A DNA stretch of 48,288 nucleotides, taken from Thermoclostridium sp. (GTDB lineage Bacteria > Bacillota > Clostridia > DSM-8532). Of the stretch, positions 1 to 9,422 are shown in pieces. Where the stretch lies: the NCBI GenBank assembly GCA_017995215.1, contig JAGOJH010000011.1, forward strand, positions 1 to 48,288. Direction: 5' to 3'. The notes under the pieces are model-generated. The model was given only the letters and a program-made list of their open reading frames with translations, was not told the origin of the DNA and made no database searches. Positions within the stretch are counted from its first letter, which is position 1, and the number at the start of each line of letters is the position of its first letter. The position numbers and the translations under genes are program-made.

Positions 1-35
1 AGACTGATTAAAATCCCAAAAACACGTTTACTCAT
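1..35 (-). CDS. Start of an ABC transporter permease (partial, runs off the window)
   Basis: A minus-strand ATG at 35-33 opens a frame reading MSKRVFGILIS before the window ends. A ribosome binding site (AAGGGGAG) sits about 8 nt upstream, inside the preceding ATPase gene, and the start overlaps that gene's stop codon by 8 nt. This coupling is typical of ATPase-permease pairs of the MacB/LolD/FtsX type. The residues seen are a short basic stretch followed by hydrophobic residues, as expected for the first membrane segment of such a permease. Only 11 complete codons are visible, so the family assignment rests on position. Confidence 0.55.
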   Translation of the reverse strand, partial: MSKRVFGILIS

Positions 36-750
36 TTGTTGCACTCCCCTTTAACTGATATTCCACTTTTTCTTCAATACGATCGATTTGTCCGTCTTTG
101 ATATGTACAATCCGGTCGGCATACTCTGACGCTTCCGTGTCATGGGAAACGAGCAGAATGGTTTGACCGAACTTATCTGCCATGCCGGCGATCAACTCCA
201 TGACTTCTTCTGTGGTTTTAGAGTCCAGGTTTCCGGTGGGCTCATCGGCAAAAATGATTTCGGGCTTTTCAACAAAAGCCCGGGCGATACTGACACGCTG
301 CTGCTGGCCGCCGCTCATCTGGTTGGGCTTGTGATTCAGCCTGTTGCCAAGCCCCACCGCCTTAAGCATTGTGATGGCAGCTTTCTCTCGTTTCTTTTTT
401 GGATAACCCTTGAAAACAAGCGGCAGCGTCACATTTTCAAGCGCAGTCAGGTTGGGAAGAAGGTTATAGGATTGAAAAATAAAACCGACATATTGCTGGC
501 GAAACTTCGCAAGCTGCTTTTCGTTCAGCTTATCCACCTGGATATTTTTCACAAAGATACTGCCCCGTGTCGGTTTTTCCAACCCGGCAACCAAATTCAG
601 CAAGGTTGATTTTCCAGAGCCCGACGTTCCAAAAAGGCAGCAGATTTCACCTTTTTTAATTTCAAGATTGATCCCGTTCAGGGCGTAAACCTTCTCCTGC
701 CCCATTCGGTAAACCTTTTTCAGGTTTTCAATTCTGATGATGGTTTCCAT
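28..750 (-). CDS. ABC transporter ATP-binding protein, MacB/LolD-type export family
   Basis: This 240-residue protein is a complete single ABC ATPase domain. It has Walker A GTSGSGKS at about residues 41-48, the signature MSGGQQQRVSIARAF, Walker B IIFADEPTGNLD and the switch histidine in LLVSHD. The combination of DEPTGNLD and SGGQQQR is characteristic of ATPases that energise FtsX-like permeases in lipoprotein release, macrolide or antimicrobial-peptide export. The start at 750 has a GGAGAGG ribosome binding site a few bases upstream. The stop overlaps the start of the next gene, a probable permease, so the pair is co-translated. The substrate cannot be read from this sequence. Confidence 0.9.
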   Translation of the reverse strand: METIIRIENLKKVYRMGQEKVYALNGINLEIKKGEICCLFGTSGSGKSTLLNLVAGLEKPTRGSIFVKNIQVDKLNEKQLAKFRQQYVGFIFQSYNLLPNLTALENVTLPLVFKGYPKKKREKAAITMLKAVGLGNRLNHKPNQMSGGQQQRVSIARAFVEKPEIIFADEPTGNLDSKTTEEVMELIAGMADKFGQTILLVSHDTEASEYADRIVHIKDGQIDRIEEKVEYQLKGSATNE

Positions 751-900
751 GACCTCTCCTACGCACCCCCCAGTTGTTTTATTGTCTGTACGTTTCCTGA
801 AAACCCGATGTCACTCTGTGGTTATGCAGGTTATTTGGGCCTTAGTCGTATAGTTTCAAAGACACCTGGATCTATGAAAGCAACCCGTACCGGCATTAAT

Positions 901-929
901 ACCTTATTAGAATAAAATGGCAATGTCAA
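901..929 (-). promoter_or_regulatory. Candidate promoter for the ABC operon
   Basis: On the minus strand a consensus -35 TTGACA (929-924) is followed after 17 bp by TAAGGT (906-901), a weak -10. It lies about 150 bp upstream of the ABC ATPase start. The good -35 and exact spacing support it; the -10 matches only partly. Confidence 0.35.
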
Positions 930-995
930 GTTAAAATTGTCGTTCACTTTATGCACAAACTCATATCTACTTAAGACGTGTTATTCTCAAAAAAG

Positions 996-1036
996 TTTCA
1001 TTGTATTGATAAGTTTTGTATAATAATATATATAAT
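996..1036 (+). promoter_or_regulatory. Candidate promoter for the Mrr-like gene, in a 518-bp intergenic region
   Basis: The gap from 751 to 1268 contains no convincing gene. On the plus strand there are two TATAAT boxes, at 1019-1024 and 1031-1036. The first has a weak -35 (TTTCAT, 996-1001) at 17 bp; the second has TTGATA (1006-1011) at 19 bp. Either would leave a leader of about 220-240 nt before the gene at 1269. No riboswitch-like folding was recognised in that leader. Confidence 0.35.
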
Positions 1037-1268
1037 TTCACTGCAGGAGCTTCCACGACCGGTTAGTAATGATGCATGATATTTACCGGGAAATTTTGCA
1101 TTTCACAAATACAATACCGAACAGGAGATTTTAGGTATATAATGGTTTTTACTTCTTGCAATAAATGATTATTGTGAAGTTTTTCATAGCACATCTTTGA
1201 CCTGAACCAATTTAAGCAAACATGCATAGGCTGGCTGAAATTGTGGAAACTACATTGTAGGTGATATT

Positions 1269-1769
1269 ATGTTAATGATGTATCTTTTTCTCTTTTTAAC
1301 CGCCTGGGTTCTCTTTGAGGTTGTCAGCCGAATCCTCCATATGATCTATCTGGTAAAGATCAACTTGCTTCTGGATTCTATCAGCAATAAGCAGGATTTG
1401 CTTTTTTTATCACTCCAGGATTATGAATATGTCATTGCCGAGGTTTTCAGAAGAAGCGGCTATAAGGTGAGCATGTCAAAACATTTCGCAGATGGCGGAA
1501 ATGGGATTATCCTAAATGATCTGTATTATGTGGTTGCCAGAAAGGAGGCCTATCACCACCTGATTGAAATGGAACAGGCCAGAAAGCTCACAAAACACAT
1601 GCAAGATAACCACATCTACAGGGGGATGATCATTACGCTGGGAGATTTTAAGCCAAACACCCGCAATTACTGTCATATGAATGTTATCACGTGCATCAAC
1701 GGCAACCAGCTGCTGCAAATGCTGAAGAAGGTTCAATCCCTGAACCCGGTTTCGATAAAGCTTCCCTAG
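1269..1769 (+). CDS. Membrane-anchored Mrr-like restriction-endonuclease-fold protein
   Basis: The 166-residue product begins with a hydrophobic segment (about residues 1-30), suggesting an N-terminal membrane anchor. Residues 50-155 resemble the Mrr catalytic fold: a YVIAEVFRRSGYKV opening, a GGNG turn, a VVARKEA strand, and an RGMIITLGDF...NVITCINGNQLL end that matches the usual 'G-hih-T-G-F ... hxhIDGxxLL' pattern. The normal active-site D...QxK appears altered: GGDG is GGNG and QxK is ARK, so nuclease activity is doubtful. A TAGGTGA ribosome binding site precedes the ATG by 4 nt. The gene stands alone between an ABC operon and an MFS gene, both on the other strand. The Mrr assignment is from motif reading only. 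Confidence 0.6.
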   Translation: MLMMYLFLFLTAWVLFEVVSRILHMIYLVKINLLLDSISNKQDLLFLSLQDYEYVIAEVFRRSGYKVSMSKHFADGGNGIILNDLYYVVARKEAYHHLIEMEQARKLTKHMQDNHIYRGMIITLGDFKPNTRNYCHMNVITCINGNQLLQMLKKVQSLNPVSIKLP

Positions 1770-1777
1770 AAGGAAGC
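1760..1777. terminator. Small hairpin between convergent genes
   Basis: GCTTCC (1760-1765) pairs with GGAAGC (1772-1777) across a 6-nt loop and overlaps the stop codon of the Mrr-like gene. On the minus strand it is followed by TTTAT, so it may help end the convergent MFS transcript. The stem is short and the T-tract weak. Confidence 0.3.
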
Positions 1778-1818
1778 CTGGTAACCTTATATATTCTTGA
1801 AATGCTGCATATTCAGTT

Positions 1819-3189
1819 TCAGGCTGTACGCTTTGCAAGCTTTTTTATCACAGTGAGAATTCCCTGCGCAAAATATCGAAGCATCATGCGCAGTGATCCG
1901 GCTTTGTCCTCTGTAAAACGGGGCTGCAGCACAAAAATCGCAAAAAGTTGCACCAGGCTGGTGGCAATAAACAGCAAATGGTAAGGGTTTAAGCTTCTGC
2001 CAGGCAGGTACGGTAATCCGTTGGCTGGAAACAGCGGTCGGAAGGTTTCCATCATAAACCCGCCCACCATATTTCCAAACATGGTGCCAAGCAAAGCAAG
2101 GATGAGGGCATAAAATGCGAGATACACCGAGCGGTTTTTCTCCGGTGCAAGCCATATGGACAGGTTCAGCGTGGTCATGTCATAGCTGGGTGCTCCCAGA
2201 CCCTGCAGAATTCCGATGAGGATTGCCAGGTAATAGGTATCCGGCGTTGCCAGCGTCCACAAAAAAGGCAGTACTGCAACAATGATGCAGGCCAGCTTTT
2301 GAACAGGTTTCATCCCAAACCGATCGATCAGGCTTCCGATTTTACGAATAAAAAGAATGGTCATGATGTTTGAAGCAAACTGGGTGGCCAGGGAAATCTG
2401 GAAGAAGGTGAGCTCCAGCTGCTCCAGCTGGTAGATGGAGATAAAGGGACTGCTGATAGCTGCCCCGAAGGTCCATACCATTGTAAAAAGCATGAATTTT
2501 CTGTAGTTTGAGTTTTTCAAGGGTATGGTCAGCATGCTTTTAATGTTCAGCTTTTCAGTGCTTTTAACCAGATCCGGTTCATGAACCCAGACAAAACAAA
2601 GGATATCTGCCGCTCCAAAAAGAGCCACTATAATAAAGACAATCGAATACCCCGTGTACCCAGGCACCAGATCTAAAAACCAGCCAACAGCAAGGGTGGT
2701 AACAGCAGCCGAAATCGTACTGATCATGGAACGGTAGCTGAAATACTGCCCTCTGATTTCTGTTGGGATCAGAGAGCCCATCCAGGAATTAAAGGTAATC
2801 CCTACCATGGCATTGGAACAGGAACCGATTAAAAGGCATATCACAATTAAGGTAATTCTGGTGTCCTGGTAAACCTCGGGGATAAAAACAGGAATCAACG
2901 CCACCGGGATCATGATCAACCGGTGAACAAAGCCAAAGCTAAGAAAAATCCCTTTTCTTCGGCCTTTATGCTCCATCAGGAAAGATCCGAAGATCTGTAT
3001 GACACCACCCAAAATGGGCAGGGCAATAATCATCGAATAAACAAAATCACCCGCACCAAGGGTGCGGATAAAAGCATTGAAGGAAGGGCCGTTGAAAACC
3101 GTAAAATAGGCCATTCCCAAGGTTATTCCCAAAATCACGAGGTTCAGACTTCTTCTGATTTCCTCACCATATTGACCGAACTGCTTCAC
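1819..3189 (-). CDS. MFS transporter, 12 membrane segments
   Basis: This 456-residue protein is hydrophobic throughout, with alternating long apolar stretches consistent with 12 membrane spans. It has MFS-type features: a conserved loop EHKGRRKG between spans 2 and 3 (about residues 73-80), a second-half loop RKIGSLIDRFGMK, and a central cytoplasmic linker KSTEKLNIKS near residue 210. The first span includes NGPSFNAFI. The substrate is unknown; proteins of this shape in Clostridia are often annotated as sugar or drug transporters. The frame opens with GTG at 3189 and no clear ribosome binding site is visible, while the next Met (residue 26) would remove part of the first span, so GTG is preferred. 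Confidence 0.8.
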   Translation of the reverse strand: MKQFGQYGEEIRRSLNLVILGITLGMAYFTVFNGPSFNAFIRTLGAGDFVYSMIIALPILGGVIQIFGSFLMEHKGRRKGIFLSFGFVHRLIMIPVALIPVFIPEVYQDTRITLIVICLLIGSCSNAMVGITFNSWMGSLIPTEIRGQYFSYRSMISTISAAVTTLAVGWFLDLVPGYTGYSIVFIIVALFGAADILCFVWVHEPDLVKSTEKLNIKSMLTIPLKNSNYRKFMLFTMVWTFGAAISSPFISIYQLEQLELTFFQISLATQFASNIMTILFIRKIGSLIDRFGMKPVQKLACIIVAVLPFLWTLATPDTYYLAILIGILQGLGAPSYDMTTLNLSIWLAPEKNRSVYLAFYALILALLGTMFGNMVGGFMMETFRPLFPANGLPYLPGRSLNPYHLLFIATSLVQLFAIFVLQPRFTEDKAGSLRMMLRYFAQGILTVIKKLAKRTA

Positions 3190-3270
3190 GTTTCGTTTTT
3201 CACATCACAATCATTTTGACATATTGGCATGTTTTATGTTGAATGTCGTTAGCATTGCGTAATCCATCTC

Positions 3271-3299
3271 ATTTTAAGGCATGACACTATAAAAAACAA
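3271..3299 (-). promoter_or_regulatory. Candidate promoter for the MFS gene
   Basis: On the minus strand TTGTTT (3299-3294) and TAAAAT (3276-3271) are separated by 17 bp, about 80 bp upstream of the GTG start. It diverges from the helicase promoter at 3420-3448. Confidence 0.4.
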
Positions 3300-3419
3300 T
3301 GTATTTTTTTACTACAATCCAAAAGAATGCTCCTGTTGTTACTATTCTGAGGTAGAAGCATATAACTGCGATGCGAACATAATCCTCCGGATGAATATAA
3401 CAATGTTATTGTATAGCCC

Positions 3420-3448
3420 TTGCGTTTATTGGCTTTTTTATATAGAAT
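3420..3448 (+). promoter_or_regulatory. Promoter of the Lhr-type helicase gene
   Basis: TTGCGT (3420-3425), a 17-bp spacer and TAGAAT (3443-3448) place the transcription start near 3455, about 37 nt before the ATG. A partial palindrome around 3396-3415 (CAAT-gtt-ATTG core) lies just upstream and could be a regulator site. Confidence 0.45.
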
Positions 3449-3491
3449 AGAACATAGGTTCGCAATATCTATCTATTTGAAGAGGGATACC

Positions 3492-6400
3492 ATGGACAGA
3501 TCGGAAGTATTAAATATATTCCACCCTGCGGTAAAGGAATGGTTTTTAACCAATATCGGCATTCCCAGCCTGCCGCAGGTGGAGGGCTGGCCTCAAATCC
3601 AATCGGGCAAAAATGTACTGATCTCAGCACCCACCGGTGCTGGTAAAACGCTGGCTGCTTTTCTGGAAAGCATCAATCGGCTGCTGGAAATGGGCATCAG
3701 GAACGAGCTTCCCGAGGGTGTGTTCATTCTTTATGTATCCCCTTTGAAAGCACTGAACAACGATATCAATAAGAACCTGGAAATCCCGTTCCAGGGCATC
3801 CGCCGTTTGTTTACCGAAAAAGGCGAGTTTTTCCCGGACATCCGAAAATCCGTCCGCACCGGGGATACCTCCCAGTATGAAAGGGCGCAGGTCCTGAAAA
3901 ATCCCCCCCACATTCTCATCACCACACCTGAATCTCTGTTTTTAATGCTGACCTCGGTAAAGGCCCGGGAAATTCTGAAAAACGTTCATTATATGATTAT
4001 CGATGAAATCCATACGCTGCTTGGAACCAAACGGGGAGTGCATCTGGCCTTGTCCCTTGAGCGGCTGGAGGCTCTTGCCCAGCGTAAAATTGTTCGAATC
4101 GGCCTTTCCGCCACCGTGAACCCTCTGGATACCGCCGCCCTGTATTTGGGCGGGCTTGCCCAAACAGACACCGGGGATGTACCCCGGCCGGTTGAAATAG
4201 TGGCCCCGCCAGTAGAGCGCAGCAAGGAGCTGAAAATCCATGTTCCGGTGGAAGACTACCGGGTGCTGGAACAGGGCTCGGTATGGCCGGATATTTACAC
4301 CTCTCTGGTTCAATTAATCCAGGAGCACACGTCCACTCTTGTTTTTGTCAATAACCGTGCAACCGCCGAAAAGGTTGCGGCAAACGTGAACACCATCGCC
4401 GATGAAGAGCTTTGCTGCCCCCACCATGGCAGCATTTCCAGAAACAGAAGGTTTGAAATTGAAGAACGATTTAAAGCTGGTGAACTGCGATGCATTATTG
4501 CCACTTCCACCCTCGAGCTGGGCATCGATGTGGGCAGTGTGGATTTCATTGTGCAGGTGGCATCTCCGCTTACAGTATCAGGCGGGCTGCAGCGGCTTGG
4601 CCGCTCGGGCCACCGACTTTCTGCAGTTTCCAGCGGTGTTATCATTCCGAAAACCCGGGGAGATCTGGTGAAATCCTGTTTTTTGGCCCGTGAAATGCTG
4701 GATGGGCGCATCGAGAAAGATCGGATTCCCATGAACTGTCTGGATATTCTGGCGCAGCATATCGTTTCCATGGGCTGTGTAAAAAAGTGGAGTGAAGACG
4801 AGCTTTTCAGTCTTGTTCGGCAGGCCTGCTCATACAGAACCCTTCGGGAAACCGAGTTCAGGAAGGTTCTGGCCATGCTGGCGGGGGATTATGAGCATAT
4901 CGAGGATATTCCCGCCAAGCCCAGAATTGTGTGGGACAGGCAGAACCATACAGTGGAAGGCAGTACCTACAGCAAAATGCTGGCGGTTTCCAGCGGCGGA
5001 ACCATCCCCGACAGGGGTGCTTTTCCCGTTTATCTGGAGGACTATAAAACCAGGGTGGGCGAGCTTGATGAGGAGTTTGTGTTCGAATCCCGCATTGGCA
5101 GCAAGTTTATGCTTGGCAATACACCCTGGCGTATCACCCGCATTGAAAAGAACCGTGTGGTTGTTGCGCCCAGCACCGTCTCCGGCGCATCCGCGCCCTT
5201 CTGGAAGGGTGACGGCATCGGAATGCCCTACGAGCAGGCCATTGCCTTTGGAAAGTCTTTGCAGGAGATGATGACACAAATTGAAAACGATACCTTCATG
5301 GAAAACGCTGTCCGCTCTGCCCTGCTCGATGAAACCGGCGCACTGAACGTGAGGAACTATCTGTTGGATCAGGTTGAAGCCACCGGTGCTCTGTCCAATG
5401 ATCGCCGAGTGGTTGTGGAATATACCAGTGCCAACGAAAATGACAATAAAATCGTCATTCATGCCCATTTTGGCGGCAGGGTCAACAGCACCCTGTCCAT
5501 CCTCTTTCAGGAGGCACTGGACAAAAACATCCGTTGTCGGGCTCATACCAGCCATACCAATGATGCTGTACTCATTCACCTGTACGGGTATTTTGACGAA
5601 TTATCCGACATCTTTTCCCTGGTATCCCCGAAAAATGTAGAGCTGATTTTAATCAGCGCGTTGCCAAGAACCTCCCGCTTTGCGCTGACCTTCCGCTATA
5701 ATGCATATCGAGCGCTGATGATGGGCACCCGCAAGCACGGGCAGCGCCTCCCGCTTTGGGTTCAGCGGCTTCGTTCAGTGGATGCACTGGAAAATGCGCA
5801 AAGGTATCTGGATCACCCGTTAATTATTGAGACCATGCGGGAATGTCTGGAGGATATCTTCGATATTCCCAATACCATTCGCGTACTGGATGATATTCAA
5901 CAGGGCCGCATCGAGGTGGTTGAAAAAAAGACCTGGTTTCCGTCACCCTTCGCATCTGAGATCCTGTTTCAGTTCGAGCAGGAGTTTCTGTATATGGAGA
6001 AGGCTCCGCACCCCGGGCAGAATGAGTACCCGGCCATATCGGGCGTAGAGTCGCTGAACCTTACTTATCAGGCTGAAAAACCAGGGGTTTTATTGCGGGA
6101 TGAAGCCATCGCAGAAATTCTTGAAAAAAACAATGCCCCCTGGAAGCTGCAGCAGGTTAAGAACGCCAACGAACTGCACTCCTTTTTGTTAATCTATGGC
6201 GACACTGACAAGGCTGATCTCAACAACGAACAGCTTGAATGGCTGTTCCAGCTGGAGCAGCAAAATCGGATTATTACCCTTCCCACACCAAGCTTAAGGG
6301 TGATTGCCGCTGAAGAAAGAAACCTGTATACTGCCGCAGAGAAGCATGAGCTTCCATCCTTGCCCTTTATCAACCAGGATGGGGATGATTGGTCCGAGGA

Positions 6401-7832
6401 AGAAGCCATCACGAGAATCCTTCGCCGTTTTGCCCGGTATAACAGCCCCTTTGAAAAAGAAGTTTTATTACATCGATATCCGTTTGCCGGGCTGAGGCTG
6501 GAAAAAATCCTGTCAAAGCTGGTTTCCGATGGGATGCTGATATACTCGGAGCAACATTGCAAATATTTTCACGCAACCATCTATGACCGGGCTGCCAGGC
6601 TTTCTGCAAATATGGCAGCTGATGAAGTAAAAGCCCTCCACCCCGGCGCACTCGCCGAGCTTCTTTATAACTGGCAGAATCTTTCGGCGTCTTCTGCTGC
6701 TGTCGAGGAACGGCTTTATGATGTGATCACCCAGCTGGAAGGGCTGTACCTTCCTTCTGATATGTGGGAAAACGTTGTTTTCCCAGCCAGGATCACCGGG
6801 TATACACCCGGTATGCTGGACAGGCTTTGTGCGTCAGGCAGAGTTATGTGGCGCCTGCTGACCGGTGACTCAAAAAGCCAGTTTAAACTGGCCTGGTTCA
6901 AGCCTGAAAGCATATGCTTCGAAACCGAGCTGAACACTTCAGATACCGATTTGCCCGAGGATGAAAAGAGCATTTATAACCTCCTGATGCGCAAGGGTGC
7001 AACCTTCACTCATGTGCTCACCTCTTTGTCGGGCAAGCCCGTCGGGGAGCTTTTGGATACCTTAAGAGAGTTGGTGTTAAAGGGGCTTGTTGTCAACGAC
7101 TCCTTCCAGCCGCTGCGGTTTTTTATGCACCGGGAAGCCTTTGATGCACTGGATCCGATGCAAAAAGCGCGAAAAATCGCAATGATGGTTTCCAGAGTGG
7201 AAATGGGACGCTGGGAACCGGCATATCTGCCAAAACCGCTGTCCATGCAGCATTTCATCCAAAGGTGCGGATTGCGGTATGGCATGCTCACCAAAGAGAT
7301 TGTCAGCCTTGAAGAAAGCCCGTGGCATTGGCCCGAGGTTTATGAAGCTTTAAAGCAAATGGAATTTGCCGGTGAAATGCAGCGAGGGTACTTTTTCACA
7401 GGTATCTCGGGAATTCAGTTTATGGTTTCGGCCGCGGTAAAAAGGCTGGAAACTGAAAAGGCCGGTTATATGGTGCTCAATGCCTGTGATCCCGCCCAGC
7501 CCTATGGCCGGATCATCCCGCAGGCCGAGCACGATTTGCCGTTCACCTGTGTTCCGGGCACAGCCATTGTGTTGTTCGGCGGCAAGCCTGTTTTATTGTT
7601 GGAGCGTAACGGTGACAAGGTTTCTTATGCTGCGGGTTTTAGTGATCTCGATGAAGCGGTAAAGGCTTTTGGAAAGGCTTTTCAGGAAAAGCAAATCTGG
7701 CCCGACAAGAAGAGGATTGCCGTAAAGTACTGGCCGGAAGACCCGCAGGAAAAAGAAAAGCTGCAATCAGCGATGACTGCGGCCGGGTTTATGCCTGAAA
7801 TCGATAAAATGGTTTTGTGGCGATCGGTTTAA
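3492..7832 (+). CDS. lhr: Lhr-family ATP-dependent helicase
   Basis: This 1446-residue superfamily 2 helicase has Walker A APTGAGKT (about 46-53), a DEAH-type box DEIH (about 171-174), motif III SAT (about 206-208) and motif VI QRLGRSGHR (about 367-375). The very long C-terminal half (residues about 420-1446) and the HTSHTNDAV and GGRVNSTL segments fit the full-length Lhr family (E. coli Lhr is about 1540 residues), which unwinds DNA and RNA:DNA hybrids 3' to 5' and is linked to DNA repair. The frame extends 24 codons upstream to a TTG, but AGAGGG placed 5 nt before the ATG at 3492 identifies this start. It is monocistronic, ending convergently with the rhamnulokinase gene. No Lhr-associated nuclease or phosphoesterase gene is adjacent. 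Confidence 0.92.
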   Translation: MDRSEVLNIFHPAVKEWFLTNIGIPSLPQVEGWPQIQSGKNVLISAPTGAGKTLAAFLESINRLLEMGIRNELPEGVFILYVSPLKALNNDINKNLEIPFQGIRRLFTEKGEFFPDIRKSVRTGDTSQYERAQVLKNPPHILITTPESLFLMLTSVKAREILKNVHYMIIDEIHTLLGTKRGVHLALSLERLEALAQRKIVRIGLSATVNPLDTAALYLGGLAQTDTGDVPRPVEIVAPPVERSKELKIHVPVEDYRVLEQGSVWPDIYTSLVQLIQEHTSTLVFVNNRATAEKVAANVNTIADEELCCPHHGSISRNRRFEIEERFKAGELRCIIATSTLELGIDVGSVDFIVQVASPLTVSGGLQRLGRSGHRLSAVSSGVIIPKTRGDLVKSCFLAREMLDGRIEKDRIPMNCLDILAQHIVSMGCVKKWSEDELFSLVRQACSYRTLRETEFRKVLAMLAGDYEHIEDIPAKPRIVWDRQNHTVEGSTYSKMLAVSSGGTIPDRGAFPVYLEDYKTRVGELDEEFVFESRIGSKFMLGNTPWRITRIEKNRVVVAPSTVSGASAPFWKGDGIGMPYEQAIAFGKSLQEMMTQIENDTFMENAVRSALLDETGALNVRNYLLDQVEATGALSNDRRVVVEYTSANENDNKIVIHAHFGGRVNSTLSILFQEALDKNIRCRAHTSHTNDAVLIHLYGYFDELSDIFSLVSPKNVELILISALPRTSRFALTFRYNAYRALMMGTRKHGQRLPLWVQRLRSVDALENAQRYLDHPLIIETMRECLEDIFDIPNTIRVLDDIQQGRIEVVEKKTWFPSPFASEILFQFEQEFLYMEKAPHPGQNEYPAISGVESLNLTYQAEKPGVLLRDEAIAEILEKNNAPWKLQQVKNANELHSFLLIYGDTDKADLNNEQLEWLFQLEQQNRIITLPTPSLRVIAAEERNLYTAAEKHELPSLPFINQDGDDWSEEEAITRILRRFARYNSPFEKEVLLHRYPFAGLRLEKILSKLVSDGMLIYSEQHCKYFHATIYDRAARLSANMAADEVKALHPGALAELLYNWQNLSASSAAVEERLYDVITQLEGLYLPSDMWENVVFPARITGYTPGMLDRLCASGRVMWRLLTGDSKSQFKLAWFKPESICFETELNTSDTDLPEDEKSIYNLLMRKGATFTHVLTSLSGKPVGELLDTLRELVLKGLVVNDSFQPLRFFMHREAFDALDPMQKARKIAMMVSRVEMGRWEPAYLPKPLSMQHFIQRCGLRYGMLTKEIVSLEESPWHWPEVYEALKQMEFAGEMQRGYFFTGISGIQFMVSAAVKRLETEKAGYMVLNACDPAQPYGRIIPQAEHDLPFTCVPGTAIVLFGGKPVLLLERNGDKVSYAAGFSDLDEAVKAFGKAFQEKQIWPDKKRIAVKYWPEDPQEKEKLQSAMTAAGFMPEIDKMVLWRSV

Positions 7833-7848
7833 GTTACTGAGAACTGTT

Positions 7849-7872
7849 GGGACGGTTAAAAGGAACCGTCCC
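7849..7872. repeat. Palindrome GGGACGGTT/AACCGTCCC, possible shared terminator
   Basis: GGGACGGTT (7849-7857) and AACCGTCCC (7864-7872) form a perfect 9-bp stem with a 6-nt loop. It sits between the convergent lhr and rhamnulokinase genes, and its left arm overlaps the rhamnulokinase stop codon. No T-tract follows on either strand. Its GGGAC-GGTT core resembles the larger palindrome at 9423-9473 on the other side of the same gene. Confidence 0.6.
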
Positions 7873-9334
7873 TGACAGCACAATAGCGTGAATAGGCTTC
7901 ATCCCATTGTTCCATGTCTTCAGGAAGAAGTTCCCCCGTGGGGAACGATCGCTTAATGATCTCACGGGCTTGCTGCAGGTCTTCCACTTCCTTCAGGGCT
8001 ATCAGCTGTGACATCACGTTTCCAATTGCCGTAGCCTCAATAGGGCCTGATGTAACAGGTCTGTTTAGCAGGTTCGCGGTAAAGCGGCTGAGCATGGTAT
8101 TCTTACATCCACCGCCAACAATATGCAGCGAGGGCACTCTTCTACCAGTAATAGCTTCCAGTTCCTCCACTGCACTTCGATATTTCAGCGCAAGGCCTTC
8201 CATCACCAGTCGTGTGATGGAGCCCATATCAGAAGGTGCTTTCTGGCCGGTTTTATGACAATAATCGATTACCTTCTGTGGCATATTGCCCTGACTATAG
8301 AAGGCTTCGTCGTCTACGTTGATAAATGCCTGGAATGGCGCTGCCACCTGGGCCAGTGCATCCATTTTATCATAGCTTACCTGGTTGTCTTCCTTTTTCC
8401 ATGCCCTGCAGCATTCCTGATAAACCCAAAGGCCCATGATGTTTTTCAACAGACAAACGCTGCGGTTGATGCCACCTGCGTTGGAATAATTCAGTCTCAG
8501 TGCTGTTTCATTGATCACCGGTTTTTCACATTCCGTTCCCAGCGACGACCAGGTTCCACTGGAAATATATGCGTCATCGTCATGACCGAGGGGCGCTGAG
8601 ATGGCTGTGGAGGCACTGTTGTGGCTTGCAACGGCGATAATGGGAATTTCCTTCACACCAAGCTCCTCTTGAACGGATTTTTGTAGAGTTCCTGCACAGG
8701 AGCAGGGGTCAATGATCTCCGGCATAATTTCCACCGGTATGCCCAGCTCGTTCAGCAGGTCGTACGCCCATGTTCCTCTTCCCGCCAGCAGCATCTGCGA
8801 CGTGGAAGCAATGGTAAACTCACAAGCCTTGTTGCCTGTAAGAAAAAATGCCAGCAAATCGGCAATGAAAAGCAGGGTTTCTGCTTTTTCCAGAAGGGTT
8901 GATTTACTTTTTGCCATCGAAAACAACTGGTAAAGGGTATTGAATTTCTGAAACGCGATACCTGTGTCCTTGTATATCCGTTCACGGCTGGTCACCTTCA
9001 GTGCTTCATCAATCATACCATCAGTGCGTGCATCCCGGTAGTGAACGGGGTTTCCCAGCAGGCAATCGTCTTTGTCCAGCAAACCGAAATCCACACCCCA
9101 GGTATCGATCCCGAGGCTGGAAATATTGCCCTGGGTCTGTTGATAACCTTTCAAAAGACCTTGTTTCATCTCATGATATAGCCTTAAGATATCCCAGTGC
9201 AGGCTGCCGGCCACCATCACCGGATCATTGGAAGAACGGTGGATTTCGTTTAATTGCAGACGTTCCCCGTCAAAGCTGCCAAGAATGGCCCTGCCGCAGC
9301 CGGTGCCGTAGTCGAATGCCAGAACATGCCTCAC
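7856..9334 (-). CDS. rhaB: Rhamnulokinase
   Basis: The 492-residue product is a full FGGY-type kinase. It shows the N-terminal phosphate loop FDYGTGCGRA, the GIDTWGVDFGLLD segment typical of rhamnulokinases, SSGTWSSLG in the ATP-binding half and the C-terminal IVGGGCKNTMLSRF. Rhamnulokinase phosphorylates L-rhamnulose to the 1-phosphate in the cytoplasm. No rhamnose isomerase, aldolase, mutarotase or transporter is adjacent, so the gene stands apart from any visible rhamnose operon. The start is GTG at 9334, preceded by GGGGAGG with 8-nt spacing; the nearby ATG triplets are out of frame. Palindromes of similar core sequence flank the gene on both sides, which could mark a mobile or recently inserted segment. 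Related deoxy-sugar kinases cannot be fully excluded. Confidence 0.85.
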   Translation of the reverse strand: MRHVLAFDYGTGCGRAILGSFDGERLQLNEIHRSSNDPVMVAGSLHWDILRLYHEMKQGLLKGYQQTQGNISSLGIDTWGVDFGLLDKDDCLLGNPVHYRDARTDGMIDEALKVTSRERIYKDTGIAFQKFNTLYQLFSMAKSKSTLLEKAETLLFIADLLAFFLTGNKACEFTIASTSQMLLAGRGTWAYDLLNELGIPVEIMPEIIDPCSCAGTLQKSVQEELGVKEIPIIAVASHNSASTAISAPLGHDDDAYISSGTWSSLGTECEKPVINETALRLNYSNAGGINRSVCLLKNIMGLWVYQECCRAWKKEDNQVSYDKMDALAQVAAPFQAFINVDDEAFYSQGNMPQKVIDYCHKTGQKAPSDMGSITRLVMEGLALKYRSAVEELEAITGRRVPSLHIVGGGCKNTMLSRFTANLLNRPVTSGPIEATAIGNVMSQLIALKEVEDLQQAREIIKRSFPTGELLPEDMEQWDEAYSRYCAVRDGSF

Positions 9335-9422
9335 ATTCCATACCTCCCCTGTTTTTCACCATGCCTTATTTTACCGTATCCGATGCTGCAACGCCAGAAA
9401 TTTCTCAACATGGGGTTAACTG

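Noticed and set aside
4830..5579. Minus-strand open frame of about 249 codons inside the helicase gene
   Set aside because: It is antisense to clear Lhr coding sequence, has no recognisable domain and no ribosome binding site was seen; it is a by-product of codon bias.
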